From Dyadobacter fermentans DSM 18053 (GTDB taxonomy: Bacteria > Bacteroidota > Bacteroidia > Cytophagales > Spirosomataceae), in the NCBI RefSeq assembly GCF_000023125.1, contig NC_013037.1, forward strand, positions 434,001-498,000: 64,000 bases of DNA, written 5' to 3'. The stretch's first letter is position 1, and the number at the start of each line of letters is the position of its first letter. Below, one piece after another: positions 19,170 through 28,100 of this stretch. Below the pieces are notes generated by a model, which did not search any database, was not told the DNA's origin, and saw nothing but the letters and a program-made list of their open reading frames with translations. Position numbers and translations under genes: made by a program.

Positions 19170-21350
19170 ATGAAGAAGATTGCCAATAAAAAACTTGTAG
19201 ATCAATCCAAAGAAAATGACCTGACCGTTTACCCGGGAGAGCCGTACCCGCTCGGTGCGACCTGGGATGGAAAAGGGGTGAATTTTGCGCTTTATTCTGA
19301 GAACGCCACAGGTGTGGATCTGTGCCTGTTTGATAGCCCCGAAGCGACCACCGAGAGCGTCAAGATCGAGATCAGGGAAGTATCGCACCACGTTTGGCAT
19401 GCCTATGTGCCCGACCTGAAACCGGGACAGCTCTATGGATACCGCGTGCACGGACCTTACGAACCGACTGTGGGACTTCGATTTAACCCAAACAAGCTCC
19501 TCATTGATCCTTATGCAAAAGCGATTTCCGGCACGATACAATGGCACGACGCGCTGTTTGGATATAACATCGGCGACCCGGAAGAGGACCTCAGTTTCAG
19601 CGAGCTAGATAGTGCGCCTTACATTCCCAAATCGGTCGTCGCAGATCATATATTTGACTGGGAAGGCGTAACCGCGCCGGAGATCCCTTATCACGACACG
19701 ATCATTTATGAGCTGCACGTGAAAGGCTTTACCTGCCTTCATCCCGACATTCCTGAAGAAATACGCGGCACCTACGCCGGGCTAGCGCATCCCGTGAGCA
19801 TTGCTTACCTCAAAAAGCTGGGCGTAAATGCCGTGGAACTAATGCCGGTGCACCATTTCATTTCCGACAGGCACCTCAAAGAACGCGGGCTGACCAATTA
19901 CTGGGGGTACAATTCCATCGGGTTTTTTGCGCCGGATGTGCGGTACAGCAGCTCGGGCACCTATGGCGAGCAGGTGAAGGAATTTAAAAATATGGTCAAA
20001 GAGCTCCATAAGGCGGGAATTGAGGTGATACTCGACGTGGTGTACAACCACACCGGCGAGGGCAACCATATGGGGCCGACGCTGTCGTTCCGCGGAATTG
20101 ACAATATGGCCTATTACCGGTTAATGGACGGTCGCTATTATATGGATTATACCGGCACCGGCAACACGTTGAATGCCAGGCTGCCAAGCGTTCTGCGCCT
20201 GATCATGGACAGTCTGCGATACTGGATCACCGAAATGCACGTGGATGGCTTCCGGTTCGACCTCGCTTCTACACTCGCGCGCGAGCTGCACGAAGTGGAT
20301 CGCCTGAGCGCATTTTTCGATATTATTCACCAGGACCCCGTGATTTCGCAGGTGAAGCTCATCGCCGAGCCATGGGACATCGGTTTTGACGGATATCAGG
20401 TGGGTAAATTCCCCATTGGCTGGGCGGAATGGAATGGCCATTACCGAGATTGTATGCGGGATTACTGGCGCGGCGCGGATAGTATGCTCGCCGAATTCGC
20501 CGAGCGATTTACCGGCAGTTCCGATTTGTACAAAGGCGAAGACCGGTTTCCAACCGCCAGCATTAATTTCATCACCGCACACGACGGTTTTACACTGAAC
20601 GACCTGGTGTCGTATAATGATAAGCGTAACAATGAAAACGGCGAGGATAACCGCGACGGCGAGAGCCACAACCGCTCGTGGAATTGCGGAGAGGAGGGGC
20701 CGACGGAGAACCAGGAAGTGATAGACCTGCGCAACAAGCAGAAACGGAATTTCCTTACAACCCTCTTCCTGTCGCAGGGCGTGCCAATGCTCGTAGCGGG
20801 TGATGAATGGGGCAGGACGCAGAACGGGAATAATAACGCCTATTGCCAGGACAACGAGATCTCGTGGCTGAATTGGGATAAAACGGATAAGCAAATGCTT
20901 TCATTTACCCAAAAACTGATCGCGTTCTGTAAGGCGCATCCCACATTCCGCCGCAAACACTGGTTCCGCGGCATGCCGATCAAGGGGATCGGGCTGGAAG
21001 ACATTGCCTGGTTTTTGCCCAACGGCGAGGAAATGCCCGACGAGAGCTGGAACCACGACTTCGCCAAATCGCTCGGAATTTTTCTGAATGGCAAGGGTAT
21101 CAGGCACATGGACCCGAAAGGCAAGCCCATTTATGATGATAGTTTTTACATTATTTTCAATGCCCATTACGAGCCGGTGGAGTACACGCTCCCGCCCGTC
21201 AAGTACGGCAACGAATGGCGCAAGGTCATCGACACAGCCGTTGCCTGTGTGAGCGACGACGGTCAGGTCCTTAAACCGGGAGATAGTTTCTCGGTGGAAA
21301 GTCGCTCGGTAGTGGTATTCAGACATGCATTGGAGAAACAAAAGATATGA
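19170..21350 (+). CDS. glgX: Glycogen debranching enzyme GlgX / TreX-type isoamylase
   Basis: A 726-residue GH13 enzyme. The ATG at 19170 (MKKIANKKLVDQ) is preferred to a GTG nine codons upstream. An N-terminal CBM48 domain (about 20-150) precedes the catalytic barrel. Active-site residues are D364 (VDGFRFDLAS), E400 (IAEPWD) and D472 (TAHDGFT), and the region I motif DVVYNHTGEG is present. It hydrolyses alpha-1,6 branches of glycogen or limit dextrin. The next gene, treZ, starts inside its stop codon (4 bp overlap), so here the enzyme probably debranches glucan for trehalose formation, the role called TreX elsewhere. It is soluble and cytoplasmic, with no signal peptide. Confidence 0.93.
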   Translation: MKKIANKKLVDQSKENDLTVYPGEPYPLGATWDGKGVNFALYSENATGVDLCLFDSPEATTESVKIEIREVSHHVWHAYVPDLKPGQLYGYRVHGPYEPTVGLRFNPNKLLIDPYAKAISGTIQWHDALFGYNIGDPEEDLSFSELDSAPYIPKSVVADHIFDWEGVTAPEIPYHDTIIYELHVKGFTCLHPDIPEEIRGTYAGLAHPVSIAYLKKLGVNAVELMPVHHFISDRHLKERGLTNYWGYNSIGFFAPDVRYSSSGTYGEQVKEFKNMVKELHKAGIEVILDVVYNHTGEGNHMGPTLSFRGIDNMAYYRLMDGRYYMDYTGTGNTLNARLPSVLRLIMDSLRYWITEMHVDGFRFDLASTLARELHEVDRLSAFFDIIHQDPVISQVKLIAEPWDIGFDGYQVGKFPIGWAEWNGHYRDCMRDYWRGADSMLAEFAERFTGSSDLYKGEDRFPTASINFITAHDGFTLNDLVSYNDKRNNENGEDNRDGESHNRSWNCGEEGPTENQEVIDLRNKQKRNFLTTLFLSQGVPMLVAGDEWGRTQNGNNNAYCQDNEISWLNWDKTDKQMLSFTQKLIAFCKAHPTFRRKHWFRGMPIKGIGLEDIAWFLPNGEEMPDESWNHDFAKSLGIFLNGKGIRHMDPKGKPIYDDSFYIIFNAHYEPVEYTLPPVKYGNEWRKVIDTAVACVSDDGQVLKPGDSFSVESRSVVVFRHALEKQKI

Positions 21351-23188
21351 GTTACGATCATTTATTAGTGCAGCGTCCGGGTGTGACCTTTGACGAAACC
21401 GGCGAAGCACATGTGCTGGTGTGGGCGCCCGAAGCCGAAAAAGTACAATTGAAACTGGATAAAACGGATCACCTGCTGGATCTGGAAAAAGAGGGCTATG
21501 GATTCTGGAAGCTCGAAACACGGGCGCTAGCGCACGGCCAGCAGTACAGCTTCCTGCTCGACGGCGAAGGCCCGTTTCCCGACCCTGCCACGCTCCACCA
21601 GCCCAATGGTGTACATGGAGCGTCGGAAGCATTTGATCCGCAGCAGTTCCGTTGGACGGACGACAGCTGGACGAACCTCCCGCTGAAAGAATACATTATT
21701 TATGAACTGCATGCCGGCACATTCACACCCGAAGGCACATTTGCCGCCATGGAGGCCAAGCTCGATCACCTGGTGGAATTGGGTGTGAACGCGATTGAAA
21801 TCATGCCCGTGTCACAGTTTGCGGGAGGCCGGAACTGGGGCTATGACGGCGTGTTCCCGTACAGCGTGCAGGACACTTATGGCGGCCCGGCGGCTTTGCA
21901 GCGGCTGGTGAATGCCTGTCATGAAAAAGGGATCGCCGTGGTGCTAGATATGGTGTACAATCACCTCGGGCCGGAAGGTAATATCCTGGGTAAGTTCGGG
22001 CCTTATTTTACCGATAAATACCACACGCCCTGGGGCGACGCGGTCAATTTCGACGATGCGTGGTCGGACGGTGTGCGGCATTATTTTGTGCAGAATGCAT
22101 TGATGTGGTTCCGCGATTTCCATATCGACGGCCTGCGCCTCGATGCCGTGCATGCGATCAAGGATTTCAGCCCTGTTCACATTTTACAGGAGATCAGGGA
22201 AAAGACGAATGCGCTCGGTACCGGACGGGAGCATTACCTGATCGTCGAAATGGACCTGAACGATACGCGCTACGTGAAGCCCACCGAAACGGGTGGCTAC
22301 GGAATGGACGCGCAGTGGATCGACGAGTTTCACCATGCATTGCGCGTGAGCTCGGGCCAGGAGCGGAGCGGCTACTATTCCGATTTTGAAGGAGTGGCCT
22401 CGCTGGCCAAGTCCTTCCGCGACGCTTATGTGTTCGATGGTATCTACTCCGATCACCGGAAACGCAAGTTCGGCATGAAGGCCGACGGCATTCCCGGCGG
22501 GCAGTTTATCGTTTTTTCCCAAAACCACGACCATATCGGCAACCGCATGCTCGGCGAGCGCACGAGCCAGCTCGTGAGCGCCGAAATGCAGAAGCTCCTG
22601 GCCGGCGCGGTTTTCGTGAGCCCGTTTGTTCCCTTGCTGTTTATGGGCGAGGAATGGGCCGAGCCTAATCCATTCCAATATTTCGTGAGCCACACGGAAA
22701 AGGAATTGGCGGATGCGGTCCGCAAGGGCCGCAAAGCCGAATTCGCGGCATTCCACGCCGAGGGCGAAGCGCCCGATCCCGTGGCCGAATCCACATTTGA
22801 AAATTCGCGTGTGCAATGGCATTTGTTGCAGGAAGAGCCGCACCGGACCATGCTGGCCTATTACCGCCAATGGATCGCCCTGCGGAAAAGCGAGCAGGTT
22901 TTACGGGAATGCGACCGCAATGGATTGTCGGTTGAGGTAGCCGAGGGAAAAGAATCGATTGTAATTCAGCGGGTGTGGGAGCGGCAGCATCTGGTGGCTT
23001 TCCTCAATTTCTCGAAAGCGCCGCAGGAAGGACTGCTGCCTTACGAACACCTGGCCTGGAAAAAACTGATCGCATCTTCGGACCCGGATTGGAATGGCCC
23101 GCGGGAAATGCCTGCACAGGCCGGGGCAGGTGCACTGTCATTGCCGCCCGAGTCGATTTCAGTTTATGTCAATATCACAAGTTCCTGA
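21347..23188 (+). CDS. treZ: Malto-oligosyltrehalose trehalohydrolase TreZ
   Basis: A 613-residue GH13 enzyme matching TreZ in length and motifs. The N-terminal CBM48-like domain (about 1-105) is followed by the barrel with VVLDMVYNHLGPEGN, nucleophile D266 (IDGLRLDAVH), acid E301 (LIVEMDLND) and D395 (SQNHDHIGNR). It releases trehalose from maltooligosyl-trehalose. Translation is coupled to glgX by a 4 bp overlap. The partner maltooligosyl-trehalose synthase (treY) usually sits next to treZ but is not in this window, so the pathway needs a copy elsewhere. The gene converges with a lipoprotein gene, and their 3' ends overlap by 14 bp. Confidence 0.93.
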   Translation: MSYDHLLVQRPGVTFDETGEAHVLVWAPEAEKVQLKLDKTDHLLDLEKEGYGFWKLETRALAHGQQYSFLLDGEGPFPDPATLHQPNGVHGASEAFDPQQFRWTDDSWTNLPLKEYIIYELHAGTFTPEGTFAAMEAKLDHLVELGVNAIEIMPVSQFAGGRNWGYDGVFPYSVQDTYGGPAALQRLVNACHEKGIAVVLDMVYNHLGPEGNILGKFGPYFTDKYHTPWGDAVNFDDAWSDGVRHYFVQNALMWFRDFHIDGLRLDAVHAIKDFSPVHILQEIREKTNALGTGREHYLIVEMDLNDTRYVKPTETGGYGMDAQWIDEFHHALRVSSGQERSGYYSDFEGVASLAKSFRDAYVFDGIYSDHRKRKFGMKADGIPGGQFIVFSQNHDHIGNRMLGERTSQLVSAEMQKLLAGAVFVSPFVPLLFMGEEWAEPNPFQYFVSHTEKELADAVRKGRKAEFAAFHAEGEAPDPVAESTFENSRVQWHLLQEEPHRTMLAYYRQWIALRKSEQVLRECDRNGLSVEVAEGKESIVIQRVWERQHLVAFLNFSKAPQEGLLPYEHLAWKKLIASSDPDWNGPREMPAQAGAGALSLPPESISVYVNITSS

Positions 23189-23747
23189 TTTTGATCCGTA
23201 TATCATGCGGGGCTACCTCGTCGCCACCGAAATAGGGCAGTAACTTGTAAGCAACACCTACACCGCCGGAACAATGTCTCGGCATCACGGTTTCGATTCC
23301 GCGGTAGGTAAATACATAAGACTTGTCGCGGATATCGATCCGGAAGCTGGTGGGCTCGTTCAGCTCGGCGGTGCCGAGTTCGCGCTCCTGGCGCACGCCA
23401 TTCGCATAGGTGTAGGCGTAAATGCGTAATGCGCCCTCGCGCCAGTTCCACCCAAACCGCGCGCTGTTGCTCTGGTGTTGCGAGCTGCAATCCGAGAAGC
23501 CGTAGAGCTTGTTAATGTCATGCTGATTTTCAGGTATTATTGTCTGGTAAACACAGCTGCTGTCGAAAAGCGCCTGAAAGCGGATGGACGAGGCGGTAAA
23601 TGGCATATTGAGGTTCCGCTCGACTTCGTGGTTGCCCGCTTTGATGTGATAGGTGATAAAATCGTCCCCGAAACTCGGCGTATTGCCGATCCAATCGCAG
23701 GAAACGGCGCTGGTGAGGAGGATAAGCGCCATCAGATATCGTTTCAT
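23175..23747 (-). CDS. Predicted lipoprotein, unknown function
   Basis: A protein of 190 residues I cannot assign to a family. The ATG at 23747 gives MKRYLMALILLTSAVSCDWIG, a clear lipoprotein signal with modified cysteine C17. The upstream extension of 12 residues is not needed. The mature part is rich in beta strands, with FRIDIRDKSYVFTYRG and a conserved-looking C-terminal stretch GGVGVAYKLLPYFGGDE. It is probably a periplasm-facing membrane-anchored protein. Its 3' end overlaps the convergent treZ 3' end by 14 bp. Confidence 0.6.
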   Translation of the reverse strand: MKRYLMALILLTSAVSCDWIGNTPSFGDDFITYHIKAGNHEVERNLNMPFTASSIRFQALFDSSCVYQTIIPENQHDINKLYGFSDCSSQHQSNSARFGWNWREGALRIYAYTYANGVRQERELGTAELNEPTSFRIDIRDKSYVFTYRGIETVMPRHCSGGVGVAYKLLPYFGGDEVAPHDIRIKIRNL

Positions 23748-23938
23748 CGGTTGCTGGTGTTTCGTGTGCCGGATATGACACACATTTCGCTTACTAACGC
23801 TTCAACCGGCCGAAAATTGGACGGGAAGGCCCCTTGGCCATCATTTTTAAGCAAATTACTGGCGTTAAGGCCACGCGTTTTATGAGTAAGACAGCAGGAT
23901 TGACGCTTTATTGAAAGGTAAAAATTTGCTTATTAATC

Positions 23939-25375
23939 ATGAAACAAAATCGATATGCGCTGCGGGTGGGCCTGTTCGGCATTGGCTTGGAGGCATACTG
24001 GGATCAGTTTGAAGGTCTTGAAGCACGGTTGAAAGGTTACGTCGATGTGGTAGCCGAAAGGCTCGGTGGTTACGGGGCCGAAATTGTAAACCTGGGGCTG
24101 ATAGATACGCCCGAAAAGGCATTGGCGGCGGGTCATCAGTTCCGGAGAGAGGATGTAGACCTTATTTTTCTTTATGTGACGACTTATGCATTGTCGTCCA
24201 CCGTGCTGCCGGTCGTTTCACGTGCCAAAGTGCCGGTGATAGTCCTGAACCTCGCGCCGGAGCCGGCAATTGACTACCAAAGGTTCAATGCAATGAGTGA
24301 TCGCACTCGCATGACGGGGGAATGGCTTGCCTATTGCTCGGCCTGCCCTGTACCGGAGATAGCGAACGTGTTCCGCCGTGCAGGCATTCCTTTTTACCAG
24401 ATCACCGGCACCTTAAACAGCGACCCGGAGGTGTGGCAGGAAGCGCGTGAATGGATCGAAGCGGCCGGCGTGGCGCACACCATGTCGCATAACCGCCTGG
24501 GCGTGATGGGTAATTACTATGGCGGGATGCTCGATATTTATTCCAACTTCACATTGCAATGCGCTACATTCGGCGGGCATATCGAGATCATCGAGGTCGA
24601 CGAGCTTTCGGCGGTGCGGGAGGCCGTTTCGGAGGCCGAGGTACTCACCATGATCGCGACCTTCGAAAATACGTTCGACATTCAGGAAGATTGCCCGGAG
24701 TTCGAAATTCACAGGGCTGCGAGAACCGCCGCCGCATTGGAAAAATTGGTTGAAATACACCAGCTTGGCTCGATGGCGTATTACCACAAGGGCACGGGCA
24801 GCGCTCAGAATGAGGATACCATGAGCTCAGTTATTCTCGGCAATTCGCTGCTTACGGCCCGTGGGATTCCGGTGGCAGGTGAGTATGAAGTTAAGAATGC
24901 TCAGGCGATGAAAATCATGGATAGCTTCGGTGCGGGCGGCTCGTTTACAGAGTATTATGCGATGGATTTCAATGCAGATGTGGTGCTGATGGGACACGAC
25001 GGACCAGGCCACATCGCGATTGCAGAAGGTAAAACAAAGGTGAAGCCGTTATATGTCTATCACGGAAAAGTGGGGAACGGCCTATCTGTAGAGATGAGCG
25101 TCGCACACGGACCGGTTACATTGCTGTCGGTGGTGGAAACGGTGGAAGGAAAGGTGATTTTGCTGGTGGCAGAGGGCGAGTCGGTGGCAGGGCCTGTTCT
25201 GGAAATAGGTAATACCAACAGCCGATACCGTTTTACGATCGGCGCCAAACGCTTTACCGAGCAATGGAACAGCCACGGCCCGGCACACCATTGCGCGGTG
25301 GGAATCGGGCACATTGCTTCCAAAATTGAAAAGCTGGGTAGGTTGCTGAACATCGAAACGGTGACCGTTTGCTAA
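23939..25375 (+). CDS. L-fucose/L-arabinose isomerase family protein
   Basis: A 478-residue cytoplasmic protein of the fucose/arabinose isomerase superfamily, resembling proteins annotated as arabinose isomerase in Bacteroidota. The N-terminal Rossmann-like half starts VGLFGIGLEAYWDQFEG. The middle contains the family glycine-rich and metal-site region (RLGVMGNYYGGMLDIYSN; FENTFD), and a C-terminal half has HDGPGHIAIAEG and FTEQWNSHGPAHH. Family members interconvert aldoses and ketoses using Mn2+. There are no neighbouring kinase, epimerase or transporter genes, so the actual sugar is unknown. It is not close enough to classical AraA for me to give that name. Confidence 0.8.
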   Translation: MKQNRYALRVGLFGIGLEAYWDQFEGLEARLKGYVDVVAERLGGYGAEIVNLGLIDTPEKALAAGHQFRREDVDLIFLYVTTYALSSTVLPVVSRAKVPVIVLNLAPEPAIDYQRFNAMSDRTRMTGEWLAYCSACPVPEIANVFRRAGIPFYQITGTLNSDPEVWQEAREWIEAAGVAHTMSHNRLGVMGNYYGGMLDIYSNFTLQCATFGGHIEIIEVDELSAVREAVSEAEVLTMIATFENTFDIQEDCPEFEIHRAARTAAALEKLVEIHQLGSMAYYHKGTGSAQNEDTMSSVILGNSLLTARGIPVAGEYEVKNAQAMKIMDSFGAGGSFTEYYAMDFNADVVLMGHDGPGHIAIAEGKTKVKPLYVYHGKVGNGLSVEMSVAHGPVTLLSVVETVEGKVILLVAEGESVAGPVLEIGNTNSRYRFTIGAKRFTEQWNSHGPAHHCAVGIGHIASKIEKLGRLLNIETVTVC

Positions 25376-25422
25376 CCCGGCAAAAACCTATTCAAATCCG
25401 CGGCGATGGATGCGCACAAAAA

Positions 25423-25459
25423 AACGAAGTCCGGATGAGTGTTTCATGCGGACTTCGTT
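25423..25459 (-). terminator. Rho-independent terminator of the 55-residue gene
   Basis: Perfect 11-bp inverted repeat: arms 25423-25433 (AACGAAGTCCG) and 25449-25459, with a 15-nt loop. On the minus strand the stem is followed by a U run (the A run at 25418-25424 on the plus strand). It lies 38 bp beyond the stop of the small minus-strand gene at 25497. It may also serve the convergent isomerase gene, although no strong T run follows on the plus strand. Confidence 0.7.
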
Positions 25460-25496
25460 CTCAACTTAGGAACCATTTAACAGGTGCATTTGAATG

Positions 25497-25664
25497 CTAC
25501 CTCTGCTGTTTTTCCAGACTGTGATGTTCTTTTTGGTTGCTGGTAATATGATTACCTTTCACCATTTCTTCTTCACGATGTCTGCTATCCAGATTGTCTT
25601 TGTTTTCAGGCCTGTTCCGGTCCTGGCCTTTCGGCATGGTTCCTGAACTTTGTGACTGTTTCAT
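25497..25664 (-). CDS. Small hydrophilic protein, 55 residues
   Basis: A short minus-strand ORF (ATG at 25664, TAG at 25497) in an otherwise empty 390 bp gap. The product is very hydrophilic and disordered-looking, rich in Q, N, K, E, H and R, beginning MKQSQSSGTMPKGQDRNRP and ending HSLEKQQR. No membrane segment or known domain is present. Evidence that it is real: its own ATG, codon-like composition and a strong terminator 38 bp downstream in the right orientation. An AT-rich promoter-like region lies upstream. Low-complexity hydrophilic proteins of this sort are sometimes stress-related, but I do not infer a function. Confidence 0.55.
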   Translation of the reverse strand: MKQSQSSGTMPKGQDRNRPENKDNLDSRHREEEMVKGNHITSNQKEHHSLEKQQR

Positions 25665-25766
25665 GACAACTTTTCTAAATGGTTATGTCTTATATTATCT
25701 AAATATTATGCCAAAGTGATCGGCAATGCGTGCCAAAGCGAATGGGCTGCTATTCAGAAAATTGTA

Positions 25767-26930
25767 CTAATTCCTTCTCGAACCCTCGTAGAGCTCGTAT
25801 TCCAGCAGGCGACAATCGATTTTTCCGGAATAAAACTCAATCCGTCGCTTGGCTTTCAGGCCGATTTTCTTGGCAAGATCCAGGTTTCCGGTGAAGATAT
25901 ATCCGTAATATCCTCCACACTTCTGTTTCATAAAATCACCAATTCGTCCATAAGTTTCTTCAAGTTCGCCTATTTCTCCGAGTCGTTCGCCGTACTCGGG
26001 GTTTACGAAAAAGACGCCCTTGTTCTCCTGCGGCACTTCGGTGTCGGCAAAGTCGCAGACGCCGAACTCGATCATATCGGCCACACCGGCGGCTATTGCG
26101 TTCTTTTTAGCATTCGTAACCGCATTCGGATCGTGATCTGTTGCGATAATGCGAAGTTTCGGCGCTTCGATGATCTGCGCTTCCAGCTTGTCCTGTGCTT
26201 CGAAATACACTTCCTCATCATACCCGAGCAAATGCATGAACGAATAATTGTCCCTGAAAAGCCCCGGGCGGCTGTTGGTGGCGATGAGCGCCGCTTCGAT
26301 CGCGAGCGTGCCCGAGCCGCACATGGGGTTGATGAACGCAGAGTTCCGGTCCCACTGGCTCGCCAGGATCGTGGCCGAAGCCAGCGATTCGAGCATTGGT
26401 GCCTGGCCGGGGATTTTGCGGTAACCGTGCCGCGCCACCGTTTCGCCCGAAGTATCAATGAACACTTCCGCCCGCTCGTCCTTCCAGAACAAATGCACCA
26501 CGGCACCTTTCAGCTCCGAGCCGGTCGACGGCCGCACGCCTTTTTTGTCGCGCAGCCGGTCCACGATCGCATCCTTCACACGCAGGTTCGCAAACATGGT
26601 GTTGTTCACAGTGGCCGTCATCACGTTGCTGGTCACCGAGAAATAGGCGTCTTCGGCCAGTATGTCCTCCCATTTCATTTGGGATAAAAACCGGTAAACA
26701 TCGTCGGGATGCCGCGCGCTGAATGTGCCGAGGCTGTAAAGCACCTGGCTGGCGCAATACAGGTTCAGGTTCAGTTTAATGCAGTCGTTGATCGTACCGC
26801 GCAGCTGCACACCGGTCGCAAATGTTTCCTCCACCCGGTAACCGAGCTGTGCCACCTCTTTTTCAAGGAATGGCGCGAGGCGTTTGTAACAGGTAATGGT
26901 GATGGGGGCGGGGGATTTGAATAGGGACAT
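25767..26930 (-). CDS. THUMP-domain SAM-dependent RNA methyltransferase (RlmL/Trm14-like)
   Basis: A 387-residue RNA methyltransferase. Residues about 10-160 form the ferredoxin-like plus THUMP RNA-binding region, and residues 175-380 the class I methyltransferase. Motif I is NPMCGSGT (201-208), the acidic motif ATDHDPNA binds SAM, and motif IV is NPEYGE (310-315) in place of the usual NPPYG. Relatives place N2-methylguanine in 23S rRNA or tRNA; the exact target cannot be read from sequence. It is a single gene with an AT-rich upstream region and an inverted repeat at 26961-26997. Confidence 0.87.
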   Translation of the reverse strand: MSLFKSPAPITITCYKRLAPFLEKEVAQLGYRVEETFATGVQLRGTINDCIKLNLNLYCASQVLYSLGTFSARHPDDVYRFLSQMKWEDILAEDAYFSVTSNVMTATVNNTMFANLRVKDAIVDRLRDKKGVRPSTGSELKGAVVHLFWKDERAEVFIDTSGETVARHGYRKIPGQAPMLESLASATILASQWDRNSAFINPMCGSGTLAIEAALIATNSRPGLFRDNYSFMHLLGYDEEVYFEAQDKLEAQIIEAPKLRIIATDHDPNAVTNAKKNAIAAGVADMIEFGVCDFADTEVPQENKGVFFVNPEYGERLGEIGELEETYGRIGDFMKQKCGGYYGYIFTGNLDLAKKIGLKAKRRIEFYSGKIDCRLLEYELYEGSRRN

Positions 26931-26960
26931 TGTTATGAGGCTGTAAGCAGTAAGCGATAG

Positions 26961-26997
26961 GCTATAAGCTTACGGCCTGCGGCATACCGCTTATAGC
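26961..26997. repeat. Intergenic inverted repeat with TAAGC-rich flank
   Basis: Perfect 9-bp arms GCTATAAGC (26961-26969) and GCTTATAGC (26989-26997) surround a 19-nt loop that contains a smaller GCC-TGC-GGC hairpin. Just before it, 26942-26956 carries further TAAGC words (GTAAGCAGTAAGC). It lies between two minus-strand genes, upstream of the methyltransferase and downstream of the flavoprotein gene. It could be a dispersed intergenic repeat or a weak terminator for the flavoprotein gene. There is no U run, so a repeat is preferred. Confidence 0.5.
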
Positions 26998-27030
26998 ATC
27001 TTGCAAAACTACCACATTGCTGCCGCCCAA

Positions 27031-27939
27031 TCAGTACTCTTCATTGATTAATTCATGATTGAGCCTTGCGCCAGCGGTGGTTCCGGCGGCCATCGCGCCC
27101 GTTAATCCCCTGAATGCGCCGCTGTTATCTCCCGCCGCGTAAATGCCGGCGATCGTTGTTTTTTGCGCTTCATCAACTTTAATAAAGCCTTGTACAGTGA
27201 GCTCGCAGCCGAGTTCTTCGGGAATCAGGCAATGCTGGACGAATGCCGGGCGGTGGTACAGCGCGGTAATGGCGCGAGCGGTGCCGTCGGCCAGGTGCAG
27301 CGTTTGGAGGTAGCCGCTTTCATGGTCCAGGGAGGCGATGGGCTCTTCGATAATCTCTGCGCCGAATGCGTGCATTTTGGCTCGGGCCGCGTCGTCGAAT
27401 GCAGCAGGGCCGTTGGTGTACAGGGTGAGGTCGGCGGTCCAGTTGCGGATCATTTTCAGGTATTCCAATGTCATCTCGCCGTTCATGAGCACGCCTGTGG
27501 AAGCGTCGCTGTATTCGTAGCCGTGGCAGTAGGGACAGTGAATGACGCTGATTCCCCAGCTTTCGGCAAAGCCCGGGATGTCGGGCATGATGTCGGCGAT
27601 GCCGGTCGTGAAGATGATTTTTTTCGTTTCCAATGTTTGCCCGTCGTCGGTGGTGACGGTGAATGCGCCGTCGCTGCCGGTTACCTGCGTCACGAGCCCC
27701 GCGCGCAGCTGCACGGTGGGGTAGGCGAGTACCTGCTCACGTGCGAGGGCGGAGATCTCGGCGGGCGTTTTGCCGTCGTGGGTAATGAGGTTATGCGAAT
27801 GGGGCGTCTGGCGGTTGCAGGGTTTGCCGCTGTCGATGATGATCACCTTGCGGCGCGCCCGGCCCAGGGTCATGGCTGCTGACAGTCCGGCATAGCTGCC
27901 GCCCACAATGGCGACGTCGAATTTGTATGGCTCGTGCAT
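27031..27939 (-). CDS. NAD(P)/FAD-dependent oxidoreductase, thioredoxin-reductase-like
   Basis: A 302-residue flavoprotein; the ATG at 27939 gives MHEPYKFDVAIVGGSYAGLSA, with the FAD-binding GGSYAG right after the start. The central NAD(P) domain holds the redox pair C135-P-Y-C138 in HCPYCHGYE, and the C-terminal FAD motif is YAAGDNSG. The low-molecular-weight thioredoxin reductase fold is clear. The CPYC variant with GYE is common in stand-alone Bacteroidota and Actinobacteria relatives whose partner is often unknown. The only thioredoxin gene in the window is 29 kb away. It is probably a cytoplasmic disulfide or small-molecule reductase. Confidence 0.88.
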   Translation of the reverse strand: MHEPYKFDVAIVGGSYAGLSAAMTLGRARRKVIIIDSGKPCNRQTPHSHNLITHDGKTPAEISALAREQVLAYPTVQLRAGLVTQVTGSDGAFTVTTDDGQTLETKKIIFTTGIADIMPDIPGFAESWGISVIHCPYCHGYEYSDASTGVLMNGEMTLEYLKMIRNWTADLTLYTNGPAAFDDAARAKMHAFGAEIIEEPIASLDHESGYLQTLHLADGTARAITALYHRPAFVQHCLIPEELGCELTVQGFIKVDEAQKTTIAGIYAAGDNSGAFRGLTGAMAAGTTAGARLNHELINEEY

Positions 27940-28050
27940 TATAAGAAAACAGGTTAGTTGGTTGTTATGCAACATTGTTGCATGAATAGTTGTTTCAAAG
28001 GAGCCGACTTTTTTTAAATGGTCGTTTCCATTTTAGCTAAAAACTAAAAA

Positions 28051-28076
28051 AAAGACGCCCCTTTCGAAGCGTCTTT
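28051..28076 (-). terminator. Rho-independent terminator of the cytochrome-MFS unit
   Basis: Arms AAAGACGC (28051-28058) and GCGTCTTT (28069-28076) with a 10-nt loop, and a run of A on the plus-strand left side that reads as a U run on the minus strand. It lies 25 bp past the stop of the minus-strand heme lipoprotein gene. No minus-strand gene begins until 27939, so it fits a transcription end. Confidence 0.75.
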
Positions 28077-28100
28077 CTATTTAAAATCAACAACATACCA

